The notes: generated by a model not told the origin, from the letters alone. 64,000 bases of DNA from Leptospira barantonii (GCF_002811925.1 NZ_NPDS01000010.1:1-64000), one strand, 5' to 3'. Numbered from the stretch's first letter, positions 27,878-38,371 are shown. Made by a program: numbers and translations.

Positions 27878-27984
27878 TCGATTTTTCCCCGGTCTCGAAA
27901 TACGAGCATTCCAAGAATTCGACGCCGTGGCAAGTAATTACATTTTCTCTTGCTCTTAAAGATCGCTCGCAAATTCTAATCGTA
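27878..27984. promoter_or_regulatory. Divergent recC / recQ promoter region
   Basis: A 107-base gap between two repair genes on opposite strands, holding a small CTCG/CGAG dyad at 27894-27906. I do not see a clear LexA-type box of the TTTGN5CAAA form here. Confidence 0.4.
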
Positions 27985-29421
<1,437 letters not shown>

Positions 29422-29475
29422 AATTTTTTGACCGAGTTTGAATAGGAATCGATACCACTTTTAGAAGAGGTGATT

Positions 29476-30504
29476 ATGATTCGTAAGTCGTTTTGGATTC
29501 TTTTATCCCTATCTCTATTTGTCAATTGTGCGACTTGGGAACGTTTGACTTTTCCCGAACGTTGGGAATGGATCGGAACCGCGCGTTATAAGTCCGTTCA
29601 GATTTTTGTGATCGATCCCACAAGGGATTCCGAGATCGAAGCGGAAGAAGGAACCAAAATTCGTTTTCCTTCCGGAAGTCTTTTGGGATCGGACGGAAAT
29701 CCGATTCAATCTCCGATCAGAATTGAAATATCAGAATATTATAAAAATGCAGACATCTTACTTTCCGGTTTGAGCACCTCGTCCGGTCAAAGTCCGATTC
29801 AAACAAAGGGAATGATTTTGTTAAACGCATTCACCGAAAAGGGCGTGAAAGCGAAGTCCAACCCGAAAAATCCTCCACAGGTTCTATTTCCATCCGCTTT
29901 CGAGCCCGGATATCAGGTTTTTTACGGAACTAAAACGAACGAAGGGAACGTGGATTGGTCCACGGAAACTACAAAGACGTCTAACGTTTCCAAAAACGAG
30001 GAAGGGAAGAATCTCATTCGATCCGGCGCGGAGGAACGAATATCAGCTTTGCCTTCGCTTACCAAAAATCAAAGTGCGCAACCGACACGGAGCGAAAGCG
30101 TTAACATGTCCGAAGGAATGGAGGTGTCCCGGTCGTTTTATTATCCGATTCTCAACTTGGGTTGGATCAACTGCGATCGTTTCCTGTATATGAAAATTCG
30201 TTTATTGCCCCTGACTCTGGACGTGAACCATCCGACTTGGGAAGACGAAACTACGTATAATTTGATTCTTCCCTCGATTCGTTCCGTGATGCCTTCTTAC
30301 AAAGATCCCTCCGGTAAAGTGTATTTTCCGAATCTCCCCATGGGAGAAAAAGCGATTCTTTACGCTTTGAAACGATCCGGAGTCAAACGTTGGCAACTTT
30401 GGATTCGTGAAACCGTAATCGGTAAAGAGGAAAAGATCGTTCCGGAATGGGAGCTCATGGGACCTAAGGAATTGGAAAGAAGAATCCAGTCCCTGAATTT
30501 CTAA
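29476..30504 (+). CDS. Lipoprotein with beta-sandwich-like domain, function unknown
   Basis: A 342-residue putative lipoprotein (signal peptide ending LFVNC). Residues about 50-130 show a pattern of hydrophobic strands, FPSGSLLGSDGNPIQSPI..., then SGLSTSSGQSP and KGMILLNAFTEKG, reminiscent of an extracellular module seen in Bacteroidetes surface proteins. The rest is unrecognised. The ATG has AAGAGG five bases upstream. It follows recQ by 54 bases, which may be chance. Confidence 0.65.
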   Translation: MIRKSFWILLSLSLFVNCATWERLTFPERWEWIGTARYKSVQIFVIDPTRDSEIEAEEGTKIRFPSGSLLGSDGNPIQSPIRIEISEYYKNADILLSGLSTSSGQSPIQTKGMILLNAFTEKGVKAKSNPKNPPQVLFPSAFEPGYQVFYGTKTNEGNVDWSTETTKTSNVSKNEEGKNLIRSGAEERISALPSLTKNQSAQPTRSESVNMSEGMEVSRSFYYPILNLGWINCDRFLYMKIRLLPLTLDVNHPTWEDETTYNLILPSIRSVMPSYKDPSGKVYFPNLPMGEKAILYALKRSGVKRWQLWIRETVIGKEEKIVPEWELMGPKELERRIQSLNF

Positions 30505-30527
30505 AAATGATAAACGACATTCAGATT

Positions 30528-31808
30528 TTATAAAATAGGGTGACGCAGTTGCCGATCGGCTTCGTTTTGATACCGGTCGGCCAGTTCGAAAATTTTTTCT
30601 TCCTCGTGTTGTCCCGCGACGATCTGAAAACCGATCGGCAATCCATCCAAAGAAAAACCGGATGGAATGCTGATCGCGGGGATTCCGTAGTAGTTTGCGA
30701 AAAACGTATTCTCGGAAGACAAGGCCAAGGGACCTTTTGAGCTCGCATCCGAAATTTTCAATACGGTTTCGGTGGTCGTGGGTAAAATCAAAACGTCGCA
30801 ATCCGAAAAAAGAATCTTTGCGACATCGGCGCGATGTTCCCGAACGCGGCTCAAATCAAAGCCGGGTGAAAGCGGAACATCAATTTCACATAATGTATTT
30901 CCGAGTGAGGCGAGTTTTTTCTTTACGATTTCAAAGTTGGTTCGGATCTCATCGGAAGCGACGAATGTTTTGGGAAATCCGATTTTGAAAGAAGTAGTTT
31001 GATTTGTGTCGAACTTCCATTCTAAGATTTTTTTGTTTCGATCGTCCTGCGGGTCCAACAAGGCTTTGAAAAGAATCGCAGTATCTTCCGCGCTTCGAGT
31101 CATCACACCCGCGTGTGCCAGAGTTAAGATGGTTTCGTCAACAGGTTCTCCTTCCAGAACTCCTTGTAAGTTTAAAAGTCCGTAAGTCGCTTTAAAGCCG
31201 ACAACCCCGCAACAAGAAGCAGGAAGTCTGCAGGAACCGATCGCGTCCGTATCCAATGTCGCATAACAAAGACCTGAAGCAACGGCTACCGCCGAACCCC
31301 CGGAAGATCCTCCCGCGATATAATTTAGATTCCACGGATTGTGAACCGTTCCGTAATGACTTTGTATGGAAGTTGTGCCCGCGGCGAGTTCGTGCTGATT
31401 CGTTTTTCCGATGACGATCGCTCCGGCATCTTTCAATCTTGTGACGGCGATCGCGTCTCGATTTGGAATTCTATTTTGAAAATGAACGAAGGCCGCTGTG
31501 GTTTTGATCCCGGCCGTATCGAACATATCCTTGATACCGATAGGAACTCCGTGTAGGGGGCCTTTCCAGTTTCCTTTTTCGATTTCCTGTTCTGCGAGTT
31601 TGGCTTCTTGAAGGGCTTGTTCCGCGGTTACGGTGATGAATGCGTTCAGTCGAGGATTGAGACGTTCGATTCTTTCCAGACAATCGGATACGACGGTGAC
31701 GGGAGAAACTTTTCGACTTCGTATCAATTCTCCGAGTTTGTTTATGCTTAAAAACGTATATTCCGTATTTTTGATATTATCATTTGGATTCGGAGCTTGT
31801 TCATTCAT
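30528..31808 (-). CDS. Amidase (amidase signature family)
   Basis: A 426-residue hydrolase with the Ser-cisSer-Lys triad: Lys in GIKDMFD, cis-Ser in AGGSSGGSA and the nucleophile Ser in IGSCRLPAS. Family members hydrolyse amides, including glutamyl-tRNA (GatA), carbamates and drugs. The variant ISC instead of the common GSI around the nucleophile and the lack of gatB/gatC neighbours argue against GatA. The start at 31808 has AAGGGAG upstream. It is the distal gene of the ArsR-led run. Confidence 0.85.
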   Translation of the reverse strand: MNEQAPNPNDNIKNTEYTFLSINKLGELIRSRKVSPVTVVSDCLERIERLNPRLNAFITVTAEQALQEAKLAEQEIEKGNWKGPLHGVPIGIKDMFDTAGIKTTAAFVHFQNRIPNRDAIAVTRLKDAGAIVIGKTNQHELAAGTTSIQSHYGTVHNPWNLNYIAGGSSGGSAVAVASGLCYATLDTDAIGSCRLPASCCGVVGFKATYGLLNLQGVLEGEPVDETILTLAHAGVMTRSAEDTAILFKALLDPQDDRNKKILEWKFDTNQTTSFKIGFPKTFVASDEIRTNFEIVKKKLASLGNTLCEIDVPLSPGFDLSRVREHRADVAKILFSDCDVLILPTTTETVLKISDASSKGPLALSSENTFFANYYGIPAISIPSGFSLDGLPIGFQIVAGQHEEEKIFELADRYQNEADRQLRHPIL

Positions 31809-31893
31809 ATCATTCTCCCTTAAGATCGAACGATCCGCCTTGTAGTTCGACGGATCGATCGGGAAAGAATAAGGTCCGTTTTCGTTTCGGATC

Positions 31894-32301
31894 TTATTTT
31901 TTGAAGATGTATTTATCAATCGAGAATTTGCCGCTTCCCGAAACGAACACAACTACGGATAACAAAAGATAGACGAACGGCAAGGTCTTCACTTGAAACG
32001 CGTCGTTTGCGTGCGCCATAAAAAACGCGACAAACATCGTGATAAAAATCGGAATCACGGTAAGGCGTGTGAGCAAACCGATCGCGACACAAATTCCGCA
32101 AAAGAATTCGGCGAATACGACGAGCATCAAAGAGGTTTTTGCGCCGATTCCGATCAGATCGGGAAACATGGGAATGATCTGGTCGAAGTTCGTCAATTTC
32201 GGATAACCGTGATAGATGAACAGACCACCGAAAATGAGTCTGAGCAAAAGCGAAGCGACGTCCGCGCTTAAAGTATGAATTCCTAATATTTTATCTTTCA
32301 T
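31894..32301 (-). CDS. DoxX-family membrane protein
   Basis: A 135-residue protein with four membrane segments. RLIFGGLFIYHGYPKL and AEFFCGICVAIGLLTRL are the typical DoxX motifs. GAGGAA precedes the ATG. It is part of the run from 38121 to 30528, where a second DoxX-like protein is encoded near the front. In actinobacteria DoxX forms a complex with SodA and a thiosulfate sulfurtransferase-like protein in redox defence; nothing shows that here. Confidence 0.85.
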   Translation of the reverse strand: MKDKILGIHTLSADVASLLLRLIFGGLFIYHGYPKLTNFDQIIPMFPDLIGIGAKTSLMLVVFAEFFCGICVAIGLLTRLTVIPIFITMFVAFFMAHANDAFQVKTLPFVYLLLSVVVFVSGSGKFSIDKYIFKK

Positions 32302-32327
32302 GTTTTCCTCGGATAAGATCCTTAATG

Positions 32328-32513
32328 TTAAAACAGGAGAGACTGTATCATGGATAGATACTCCGGTTTCAACCGTTTTTCGAAATCCAAGTCGGTTTTA
32401 TCGGATATGTATAAATCTTTTAGCGCCGGATGAATCAGAATTCTTCCCCGGCTTGATTCGGGTTTTACGGTCGGACTATTCGTGGCACCTTTGATTTCGA
32501 TTCTTTTTTTCAT
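32328..32513 (-). CDS. Possible small protein
   Basis: A 61-residue frame on the same strand as its neighbours, filling most of a 266-base gap in the run. Composition is protein-like but there is no clear ribosome binding site and no recognised family. It could be chance. Confidence 0.3.
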   Translation of the reverse strand: MKKRIEIKGATNSPTVKPESSRGRILIHPALKDLYISDKTDLDFEKRLKPEYLSMIQSLLF

Positions 32514-32567
32514 ATTTGCAACCAGTCTTCATTCTATGTCGTTCGGATTCTTTATCGATTTGTAATA

Positions 32568-33095
32568 TTATTTTTTTGTTTTGGACAACTCTGCTTCGAA
32601 ACGTACGAGACTTTCGGTCCAACCTTCGATCATTCCCATTTCTTTGAATGCGTCCCTTACCTTGTTAGACGCGAACGTACTACGAATGGTTAGTTTTGTT
32701 TTCCCCTGATAATCTTCGAACGTCACGGTGGCGATAAAGTTTGATGTGTCTTGGGCGCCTTCGAGTTTATCCCGCAATTCGTTCTTCCATTCGATCGGAT
32801 GATCTTCCATCAGGTCCGTGCTTACGATCTTTTCGTTTTCTACGATCTCGAGATAAACTCCCTGCAAAGGATAATCGATTCCTTCCGGAGAACGCATTAC
32901 GAAACGATATTTGCCGCCGACTTTGAGATCGACTTCACAAATCGGGTTCGTAAAACCTTTTGGCCCCCACCAGAAAACGATATGTTTCGGATCGGTCCAG
33001 ACGCGATAGACTAGATTTCGAGGAGCTTCGAAGATTCTGCTTAGAATCAGTTCTCGCTCCCGAATTTCGACGTTTACTTCGTTTTGTACGCTCAT
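32568..33095 (-). CDS. SRPBCC (AHSA1-like) protein
   Basis: A 175-residue SRPBCC protein: LSRIFEAPRNLVYRVWTDP, FWWGPKGFTNPICEV, KVGGKYRFVMRSPEG and a C-terminal helix SLVRFEAEL. Its ATG overlaps the MFS stop by four bases, so it is translated with the exporter. It differs enough from the four paralogues at 35.2-37.3 kb to suggest separate ligands. Confidence 0.87.
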   Translation of the reverse strand: MSVQNEVNVEIRERELILSRIFEAPRNLVYRVWTDPKHIVFWWGPKGFTNPICEVDLKVGGKYRFVMRSPEGIDYPLQGVYLEIVENEKIVSTDLMEDHPIEWKNELRDKLEGAQDTSNFIATVTFEDYQGKTKLTIRSTFASNKVRDAFKEMGMIEGWTESLVRFEAELSKTKK

Positions 33096-34618
33096 GATTC
33101 TTCCCCCTTTTCCAAACTCTTACGCATAAGAATGACTGTAATCGCTAACAGAAAGGAAATCGCCGCACAGATGATCGAAACCAGTTGGAAAGAATCGGTG
33201 AACGCCTGTTTGGCGAGATCCAAAAGGGAAGGTCCGATGTGATCGGGAAGTTCTTTTGCTAATGCGACAGCGGCGCCTAACGTTCCTTTGGCCGGTTCGA
33301 TCGATTCGGGAGTGATTCCAGAAAGAACAACCCCGTTCATCTGATTTTTGTAAACTGCGGTTCCGATACTTCCGAGCACCGCGATTCCCAATACTCCGCC
33401 AAACTCCACACCCGTTTCGGAAATGGACGCGGCCGCTCCGGCTCTTTCCGGCGGAGCGGAACCTACGATCAAATCGGTTCCCAAGATGACTACCGAACAG
33501 ATTCCGAGAGAGATGATTACGGAACCGATCACCACATACATCAATCCCGAGGTCGAATCGACTAACGCGTAGAAGACGAGTCCGATCATGGTGAGAACAA
33601 GTCCACCCGATACGACGAGGATCGGTTTGATTTTACGAACGAGAACGGGAACCGTAAGAGAACCGATGACGTTTCCCGCGGCGGATGGTAAGGTCCAAAA
33701 TCCGGCAACTAACGGCGATAAGCCGAGAACCAATTGAAGATACTGAGCGAGAAAAAGAAAACTTCCGAGTCCCACGAAGATCGTCAACGAATTTGCGATT
33801 AAGGCCGCGCTGAACGCGGGAACCTTGAACAATTGAAGATCGATCAACGGATCTTTTAAGACTTGTTGTCTTCGGATAAAAAGCGCTCCCACTAGAAGAC
33901 CCGCCAATATAAAAAGTAAGGGAAGAATTCCCCATCCGTTTTCGGCGACTTGTTTGAGTCCGTAGATGACGCTGAGCACGGAAACCAACGAAAGAACCGC
34001 GCTCGGTATGTCCAAACTTCCCGCATTCGGATCCTTGAATTCGGGTAATAGTTTCGGTCCCACGATCAAAAGCAAAATCATCACGGGAACGCTTAAAAGA
34101 AATACGGAACCCCACCAAAAATGTTCGAGAAGCAATCCTCCGATCAAAGGACCGATGGCTCCTCCGATGGAAAAGCTCGTTCCCCAGATTCCGATCGCAA
34201 CCGTCCTCTGATTCGCGTCCAAAAACATATTACGAATCAGTGATAGAGTGGACGGAGCCAAGGTGGCCGCGGTGATTCCGAGTAAGGCTCTGGTTGCAAT
34301 GAGCATCTCAGCGGTTTTGGAGAATGCCGCAAGAACGGAAGCGACTCCGAAGGCCGCCGCGCCGATCATCAGAAGTTTTCTTCTGCCGATACGATCGCCT
34401 AACGTTCCCATGGTGACTAAAAATCCGGCGACCAAAAATCCGTATATGTCCACGATCCACAGAAGTTGTGAGCCGGTGGGTTTGAGTTCCTCGGTGAGAT
34501 GAGGAACCGCGAGATAAAGGACCGTAAGGTCCATCGCGTAGAGTAGGCAGGGAAGGGCAATGACCGCAAGGCCGATCCATTCTTTTTTTCCCGCTAGATT
34601 CGTATTTGTGGAATTCAT
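33092..34618 (-). CDS. MFS drug exporter (14-TMS type)
   Basis: A 508-residue transporter with about 14 membrane segments. The motif A-like GTLGDRIGRRKLLMIGA and LRNMFLDANQRTVAIGIWG match the DHA2 (EmrB/QacA) family of proton-driven exporters. Its stop overlaps the following SRPBCC start (ATGA). Within an ArsR-led operon full of SRPBCC ligand-binding proteins, it may export the compound they sense, but the sequence does not show this. Confidence 0.9.
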   Translation of the reverse strand: MNSTNTNLAGKKEWIGLAVIALPCLLYAMDLTVLYLAVPHLTEELKPTGSQLLWIVDIYGFLVAGFLVTMGTLGDRIGRRKLLMIGAAAFGVASVLAAFSKTAEMLIATRALLGITAATLAPSTLSLIRNMFLDANQRTVAIGIWGTSFSIGGAIGPLIGGLLLEHFWWGSVFLLSVPVMILLLIVGPKLLPEFKDPNAGSLDIPSAVLSLVSVLSVIYGLKQVAENGWGILPLLFILAGLLVGALFIRRQQVLKDPLIDLQLFKVPAFSAALIANSLTIFVGLGSFLFLAQYLQLVLGLSPLVAGFWTLPSAAGNVIGSLTVPVLVRKIKPILVVSGGLVLTMIGLVFYALVDSTSGLMYVVIGSVIISLGICSVVILGTDLIVGSAPPERAGAAASISETGVEFGGVLGIAVLGSIGTAVYKNQMNGVVLSGITPESIEPAKGTLGAAVALAKELPDHIGPSLLDLAKQAFTDSFQLVSIICAAISFLLAITVILMRKSLEKGEES

Positions 34619-34630
34619 TCTGTTTGCTTC

Positions 34631-35188
34631 TTACTGATTTTTATAATAGAGTAAAACGTTTCCGGATTGGAACGTTCTTGTTTGTGTGAGTTTCAGTTTT
34701 ATCCGGTCTTTGATTCCTTGGAAGAGCGTTTTGCCCCCGCCTAAGACGACCGGGTTCACAAAAATTCTATACTCGTCGATTAAACCTTCCCGTATCAGAT
34801 CGAGACTCAGATCCGAACTTCCGAAAACGGCCATGTCCTTTCCGGGAAGACTTTTGAGTTCGTTCAATTCTTTCCCTATGTTTTCGCCTCGGGAGAATTT
34901 TACGTTTTGCCAATCCGATTTGTTTAAGGTTTTAGAATATACGATTTTTGTTAACTCGGTCATTTTGGACGCGACGATCGGATCGTCTTCGATCGCTCCT
35001 TTGGTCGGCCAGTAACTCGCCATGAGTTCGTATGTTTTTCTCCCGAAGATAAGAGCGTCGACGTTGTTCAAAAGGTCGATCGCGTATAGGTTGAATTCTT
35101 CGTCGACGACGTGCCAGTCCAAGGTTCCGCTCGGTCCCTCGAAATATCCGTCCAACGACGTCATCATCTGAAAAATGATCTTTCTCAT
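34631..35188 (-). CDS. Dihydrofolate reductase-fold (RibD C-terminal-like) protein
   Basis: A 185-residue protein of the RibD C-terminal/DHFR-like family: FQMMTSLDGYFEG at the start, DALIFGRKTYELM and VVLGGGKTLFQGIKDR near the end. Many such stand-alone proteins are uncharacterised NADPH-binding reductases. It is 12 bases upstream of the MFS gene. A small-molecule reductase together with an exporter and SRPBCC proteins suggests a detoxification set. Confidence 0.87.
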   Translation of the reverse strand: MRKIIFQMMTSLDGYFEGPSGTLDWHVVDEEFNLYAIDLLNNVDALIFGRKTYELMASYWPTKGAIEDDPIVASKMTELTKIVYSKTLNKSDWQNVKFSRGENIGKELNELKSLPGKDMAVFGSSDLSLDLIREGLIDEYRIFVNPVVLGGGKTLFQGIKDRIKLKLTQTRTFQSGNVLLYYKNQ

Positions 35189-35207
35189 AGTTTGTTACCG
35201 TTTTGAG

Positions 35208-35675
35208 TCAAGCCGACATTTTTGCGAGTTCGGCCTCGAGTTTGTCGAAGTTTTGCTCGTTTCCTTGTATGACGACCTTCTTGGATCTTTCACATTCTTC
35301 CGCAGTTTCAAAAAGCATACGAAAAGTCACCTTTGTGCGGTTAGGCGATTCTTCCTCGAATGTGGTCGTTACCCGGAAGAAATGTCCGGAGATATGATCG
35401 AAAACGAGTTTGTCCGGTTTTGAAATTTCGACGAATACGCTGTGATTCGGATAATCGGTTCCGTCCGGACCGTGCATCGTAAAACGCCAATTGCCTTCGG
35501 GTTTTAGATCGTATTCGTAAAACGTGTTCGTAAATCCTTTCGGGCCCCACCAGTTCTGGAGGTGTTGGGGATCGGTCCAAGCTTGGAACGTGAGTTCTTT
35601 GGAAGCGTTTACGACTCGGATGCTGACCACTTCCCGATCGGAAACGGAAGGTAAAGATTGATTCGAATTCGTCAT
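35208..35675 (-). CDS. SRPBCC (AHSA1-like) protein
   Basis: A 155-residue SRPBCC protein with SIRVVNASKELTFQAWTDP, NWWGPKGFTNTF, MHGPDGTDYPN and LVFDHISGHF. The last two features are shared with the paralogue at 36343, so the two are recent duplicates or close relatives. I start at the second ATG, seven bases after AGGAG; the first ATG is too close. It is 19 bases upstream of the DHFR-like gene. Confidence 0.87.
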   Translation of the reverse strand: MTNSNQSLPSVSDREVVSIRVVNASKELTFQAWTDPQHLQNWWGPKGFTNTFYEYDLKPEGNWRFTMHGPDGTDYPNHSVFVEISKPDKLVFDHISGHFFRVTTTFEEESPNRTKVTFRMLFETAEECERSKKVVIQGNEQNFDKLEAELAKMSA

Positions 35676-35772
35676 GATCATTCTCCTTTATGTTTCTTGA
35701 ATATACTTCGAAAGATTCCGCTCGGATCGCCTTGTCGCGGATGCCGAGCTTTTGGAATCTTCTATTTCGGAT

Positions 35773-36321
35773 TTATTTTCCTTCGGAGATCGATTTGATG
35801 TTTTTCAAACCGGTTTCGAATTCCTTTCCGATCATCTGATCCATATCGCAGAACAATCCGAACACTTTGGAAACGAACGCGTTCGGGCCATACATCGCCC
35901 AAGTCACGTGAGTCGCTCCGTCCTTTGTATGAAACGTAAACTCCGCGGTGTTGTGCGCTTCGAAGGGAGAAAGAAAATCCAATTTCATTTTGATTTTCGC
36001 CGGAGAATCGGATTCGATGATTTCCATACGACCTTTTCCGATGTCGCTATTTCCTTCCCATTCATAGATGGAACCGAGACCGACCGATGCGCCGCTGTAA
36101 GTTCTTTTGACCGCGGGATCCAATTTTTCCCAAGGAGACCAAGTGGGCCAGCTATGATAGTCGTTGACCAATGCGAAAACCTTTTCCGGTTGAGCGTTGA
36201 TGCTCAAGGTTCTTTCGTAACGGAATGTCGCCGGTTTTGTGGAAGCGACGGCTAACGTCCCGAGAATGAAAAGGATTAGTACCGCAAGAACGGCCAAAAG
36301 GATTGTTTTTAATTTTGACAT
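35773..36321 (-). CDS. Membrane-anchored SRPBCC (polyketide cyclase 2-like) protein
   Basis: A 182-residue protein with one N-terminal membrane segment (about 5-26) and a START-like domain: ERTLSINAQPEKVFALVNDYHSWPTWSPW, AEFTFHTKDGATHVTW and a long C-terminal helix. It belongs to the polyketide-cyclase-2 group, not AHSA1, so it is a different SRPBCC branch from its neighbours. Good AGGAGA upstream of the ATG. The 91-base gap before the next SRPBCC gene is the largest within this part of the run. Confidence 0.85.
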   Translation of the reverse strand: MSKLKTILLAVLAVLILFILGTLAVASTKPATFRYERTLSINAQPEKVFALVNDYHSWPTWSPWEKLDPAVKRTYSGASVGLGSIYEWEGNSDIGKGRMEIIESDSPAKIKMKLDFLSPFEAHNTAEFTFHTKDGATHVTWAMYGPNAFVSKVFGLFCDMDQMIGKEFETGLKNIKSISEGK

Positions 36322-36342
36322 AAGATTCTCCTAATATACTTT

Positions 36343-36831
36343 TTAAACTTTTTGTTTGGCGAGATACGCGACCAAACGATCCATAGTCTGTTTGAGACCT
36401 TCGACGGCTCCATATTTTTCAACGGTGTCGTTTCGTTGTTCCACGGTTTGGAAAAGCATCGTCATTTCCAAGGTGGTCTTTCCGTTTTGTTCCGAAAAAA
36501 GAACCGTAACGTGAAAGTCCCCCGGATGATCTTCCATATCCGAGCCGTGTTTATAGACCAACTTCTCCGGAGGAACCACTTCGAGAAAAACGATCAGATT
36601 CGGATAATCCGTTCCGTCGGGGCCGTGCATGATAAAACGCCAAACACCTCCCGGTTTCAGATCGAATTGTTCGAACGTGTTCGTAAAACCGTTCGGTCCC
36701 CACCAATGAACGACGTGTTCCGGTTCGGTCCACATCCTGTAGACAAGATCCCTCGGCGCGTCGAAAACTCGAATCGCGCGGATCTCTCTGTCCGCAGTGG
36801 AGGTATTTGCTTGATTGCTTGCGCTCATCAT
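36343..36831 (-). CDS. SRPBCC (AHSA1-like) protein
   Basis: A 162-residue SRPBCC protein: IRVFDAPRDLVYRMWTEPEHVVHWWGP, MHGPDGTDYPN, EVVPPEKLVYKHGSDM and TLEMTMLFQT. Close to the paralogue at 35208 in motif order. Two adjacent ATGs are possible (36831 or 36828); the second is better spaced from AGGAG. It is 18 bases after the next SRPBCC gene upstream. Confidence 0.87.
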   Translation of the reverse strand: MMSASNQANTSTADREIRAIRVFDAPRDLVYRMWTEPEHVVHWWGPNGFTNTFEQFDLKPGGVWRFIMHGPDGTDYPNLIVFLEVVPPEKLVYKHGSDMEDHPGDFHVTVLFSEQNGKTTLEMTMLFQTVEQRNDTVEKYGAVEGLKQTMDRLVAYLAKQKV

Positions 36832-36849
36832 TGACTCCTAACGTATATT

Positions 36850-37344
36850 CTATTTTTCTAATTGAACGATCGGTTCGAGTTTATCGAACATTTCGTTCCA
36901 ACTTGCCTTCGTCATTTCGAAGATTTCTCCTTCCGGAATTCCGGAATGACGAAGGGTGAATTTCGTTTTTCCCTGTTGATCTTCGAAAAGAAGAGTCACC
37001 AAAAGAAACTCGGGCCATTCGCCTTGCATTCCGTAATGCGAAGCGGGAACCGGATTGCCTTCCTTGTCCGCAAAGCTGTCGGTTTGAACGAGTTTTTCCG
37101 GTCTTGTGATTTCACGATATTCTCCGGTGGACCAAAATTCTTGGCCGTCGGGAGCGCGCATACAAAAGAGGAATCTTCCGCCGACACGAAAGTCGACCTT
37201 ACAAACCGGAGTGGTGAAGCCGTTCGGTCCCCACCATTGTTTGAGTTGTTCCGGAACGGTCCAAGCGTCGAAGACGATTTCTCTGGGCGCGTTGAAGATT
37301 CTCGTGATGACAAGATCCTTGCTGGTTTGATTCGGGTTCGGCAT
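36850..37344 (-). CDS. SRPBCC (AHSA1-like) protein
   Basis: A 164-residue SRPBCC protein: ITRIFNAPREIVFDAWTVPEQLKQWWGP, RVGGRFLFCMRAPDGQEFW and a PEGEIFEMTKASWNEMFDKL helix. The real start is the ATG at 37344 with AAGGAGA eight bases upstream; an apparent N-terminal extension in the same frame overlaps the DoxX-like gene and is not coding. It begins 11 bases after the DoxX-like gene. Confidence 0.88.
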   Translation of the reverse strand: MPNPNQTSKDLVITRIFNAPREIVFDAWTVPEQLKQWWGPNGFTTPVCKVDFRVGGRFLFCMRAPDGQEFWSTGEYREITRPEKLVQTDSFADKEGNPVPASHYGMQGEWPEFLLVTLLFEDQQGKTKFTLRHSGIPEGEIFEMTKASWNEMFDKLEPIVQLEK

Positions 37345-37355
37345 TTTGATTCTCC

Positions 37356-37748
37356 TTAAAGATGCCAGATTCCTTCCAATCTGCGGGACTCGGGACGAAG
37401 AGCCCAAGACAAGGCCACTAAAACGAGAAGGATCAAAGGTGCGATTGCGTGAAACGTTTCCATTCCGGATATCGCGTTGGAGAGGGAAGCCGACGTGAGG
37501 TTGATGACCATACCCGCGTAAGCCCATTCTTTCACGAGAGCGAAACGGGGAACCGTGATCGCGATCGCGCCGAGGAGTTTCCAAACTCCGAGAATGCTTA
37601 CGAAGTAAAGAGGGTAGCCGAGTTTCGCCATTCCTTCCACGACCTCGGGTCCGCGAGAGAGATACGCATAACCCGCAAAAGCGTAGTTAGCCGCAATCAG
37701 CGCGGTCAAAATCCAATATACGATGGTTTTAATTTTGTCTTTGTTCAT
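37356..37748 (-). CDS. DoxX-like membrane protein
   Basis: A 130-residue protein with four membrane segments: ALIAANYAFAGYAYLSRGPE, LGVWKLLGAIAI and a C-terminal LILLVLVALSWALRP. It matches the DoxX-like 2 group. The start overlaps the ArsR stop by 20 bases, so the two are translationally coupled; ribosome binding site AAGGAA lies inside arsR. Confidence 0.83.
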   Translation of the reverse strand: MNKDKIKTIVYWILTALIAANYAFAGYAYLSRGPEVVEGMAKLGYPLYFVSILGVWKLLGAIAITVPRFALVKEWAYAGMVINLTSASLSNAISGMETFHAIAPLILLVLVALSWALRPESRRLEGIWHL

Positions 37749-38121
37749 TATCCGTTTTCCTTTCTTGGTTGTTTTGAGTTTCTTTTTGCTGGAGTTCCCG
37801 CAAATACTCGTCGAGGCGATCCAGTCTCGCTTCCCACATCTGTCGATATTCGTCGATCCAGTCCGCCACTTCTTTCAAAGGTCCCGCTTCGAGCCGGGAC
37901 GGCCTCCATTGAGCTTCACGACCTCGGGAAATGAGCCCGGCCCTTTCCAAAACCTTGAGGTGTTTGGTGATTGCCGGAAGGCTCATGGCAAATGGTTCCG
38001 CAAGTTGCTTAACGGTAACTTCTCCATAACGGAGGGTTGCCAGGATTTTGCGACGGGTAGGGTCGGCCAGTGCCGCAAAGGTAAGGCTGAGATGATCTGT
38101 TTCTGCTTCTTGTTGAACCAT
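37729..38121 (-). CDS. ArsR-family transcriptional repressor (second copy)
   Basis: A 130-residue paralogue of the first ArsR: FAALADPTRRKILATLRYGEV, MSLPAITKHLKVLERAGLI and a C-terminal Arg/Glu-rich helix. It has no metal-binding cysteines. It heads the long run to 30528 and overlaps the DoxX-like gene. The start codon is preceded by two palindromes within 25 bases and no ribosome binding site, so autorepression and leaderless translation are likely. Confidence 0.9.
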   Translation of the reverse strand: MVQQEAETDHLSLTFAALADPTRRKILATLRYGEVTVKQLAEPFAMSLPAITKHLKVLERAGLISRGREAQWRPSRLEAGPLKEVADWIDEYRQMWEARLDRLDEYLRELQQKETQNNQERKTDNEQRQN

Positions 38122-38123
38122 AT

Positions 38124-38145
38124 GGTTAATTAACCTAAAGGTTAA
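38124..38145 (-). promoter_or_regulatory. Candidate ArsR operator
   Basis: Two overlapping perfect dyads: GGTTAATTAACC (38124-38135) and TTAACC/GGTTAA with a TAAA spacer (38130-38145). They begin two bases before the ArsR start codon and face the divergent thioesterase gene, matching the arrangement at the first ArsR operator. Confidence 0.6.
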
Positions 38146-38371
38146 ATTAAACTAGTTTCGAAATCTTGTCAACCCCTTTCGTATAGGAAGATTTCCAGAA
38201 ATTGGGGAAAAAGGGGAGAATCCCCAAAAATATATCCGAAAAAGTCGTAACGTCTACTTCGAATCCTTGGTTTTTCAAACAAATTATAATTTTATATCAA
38301 ACTAATGAATTGAATCGACCTTAGATTTGGCCCTCAAATCTTTGAAGAGAAACAAACAAAAGAGGCATTCA

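Noticed and set aside
27878..27984. LexA/SOS box for recC-recB-recD and recQ
   Set aside because: No TTTGN5CAAA-type site is seen between the two genes.
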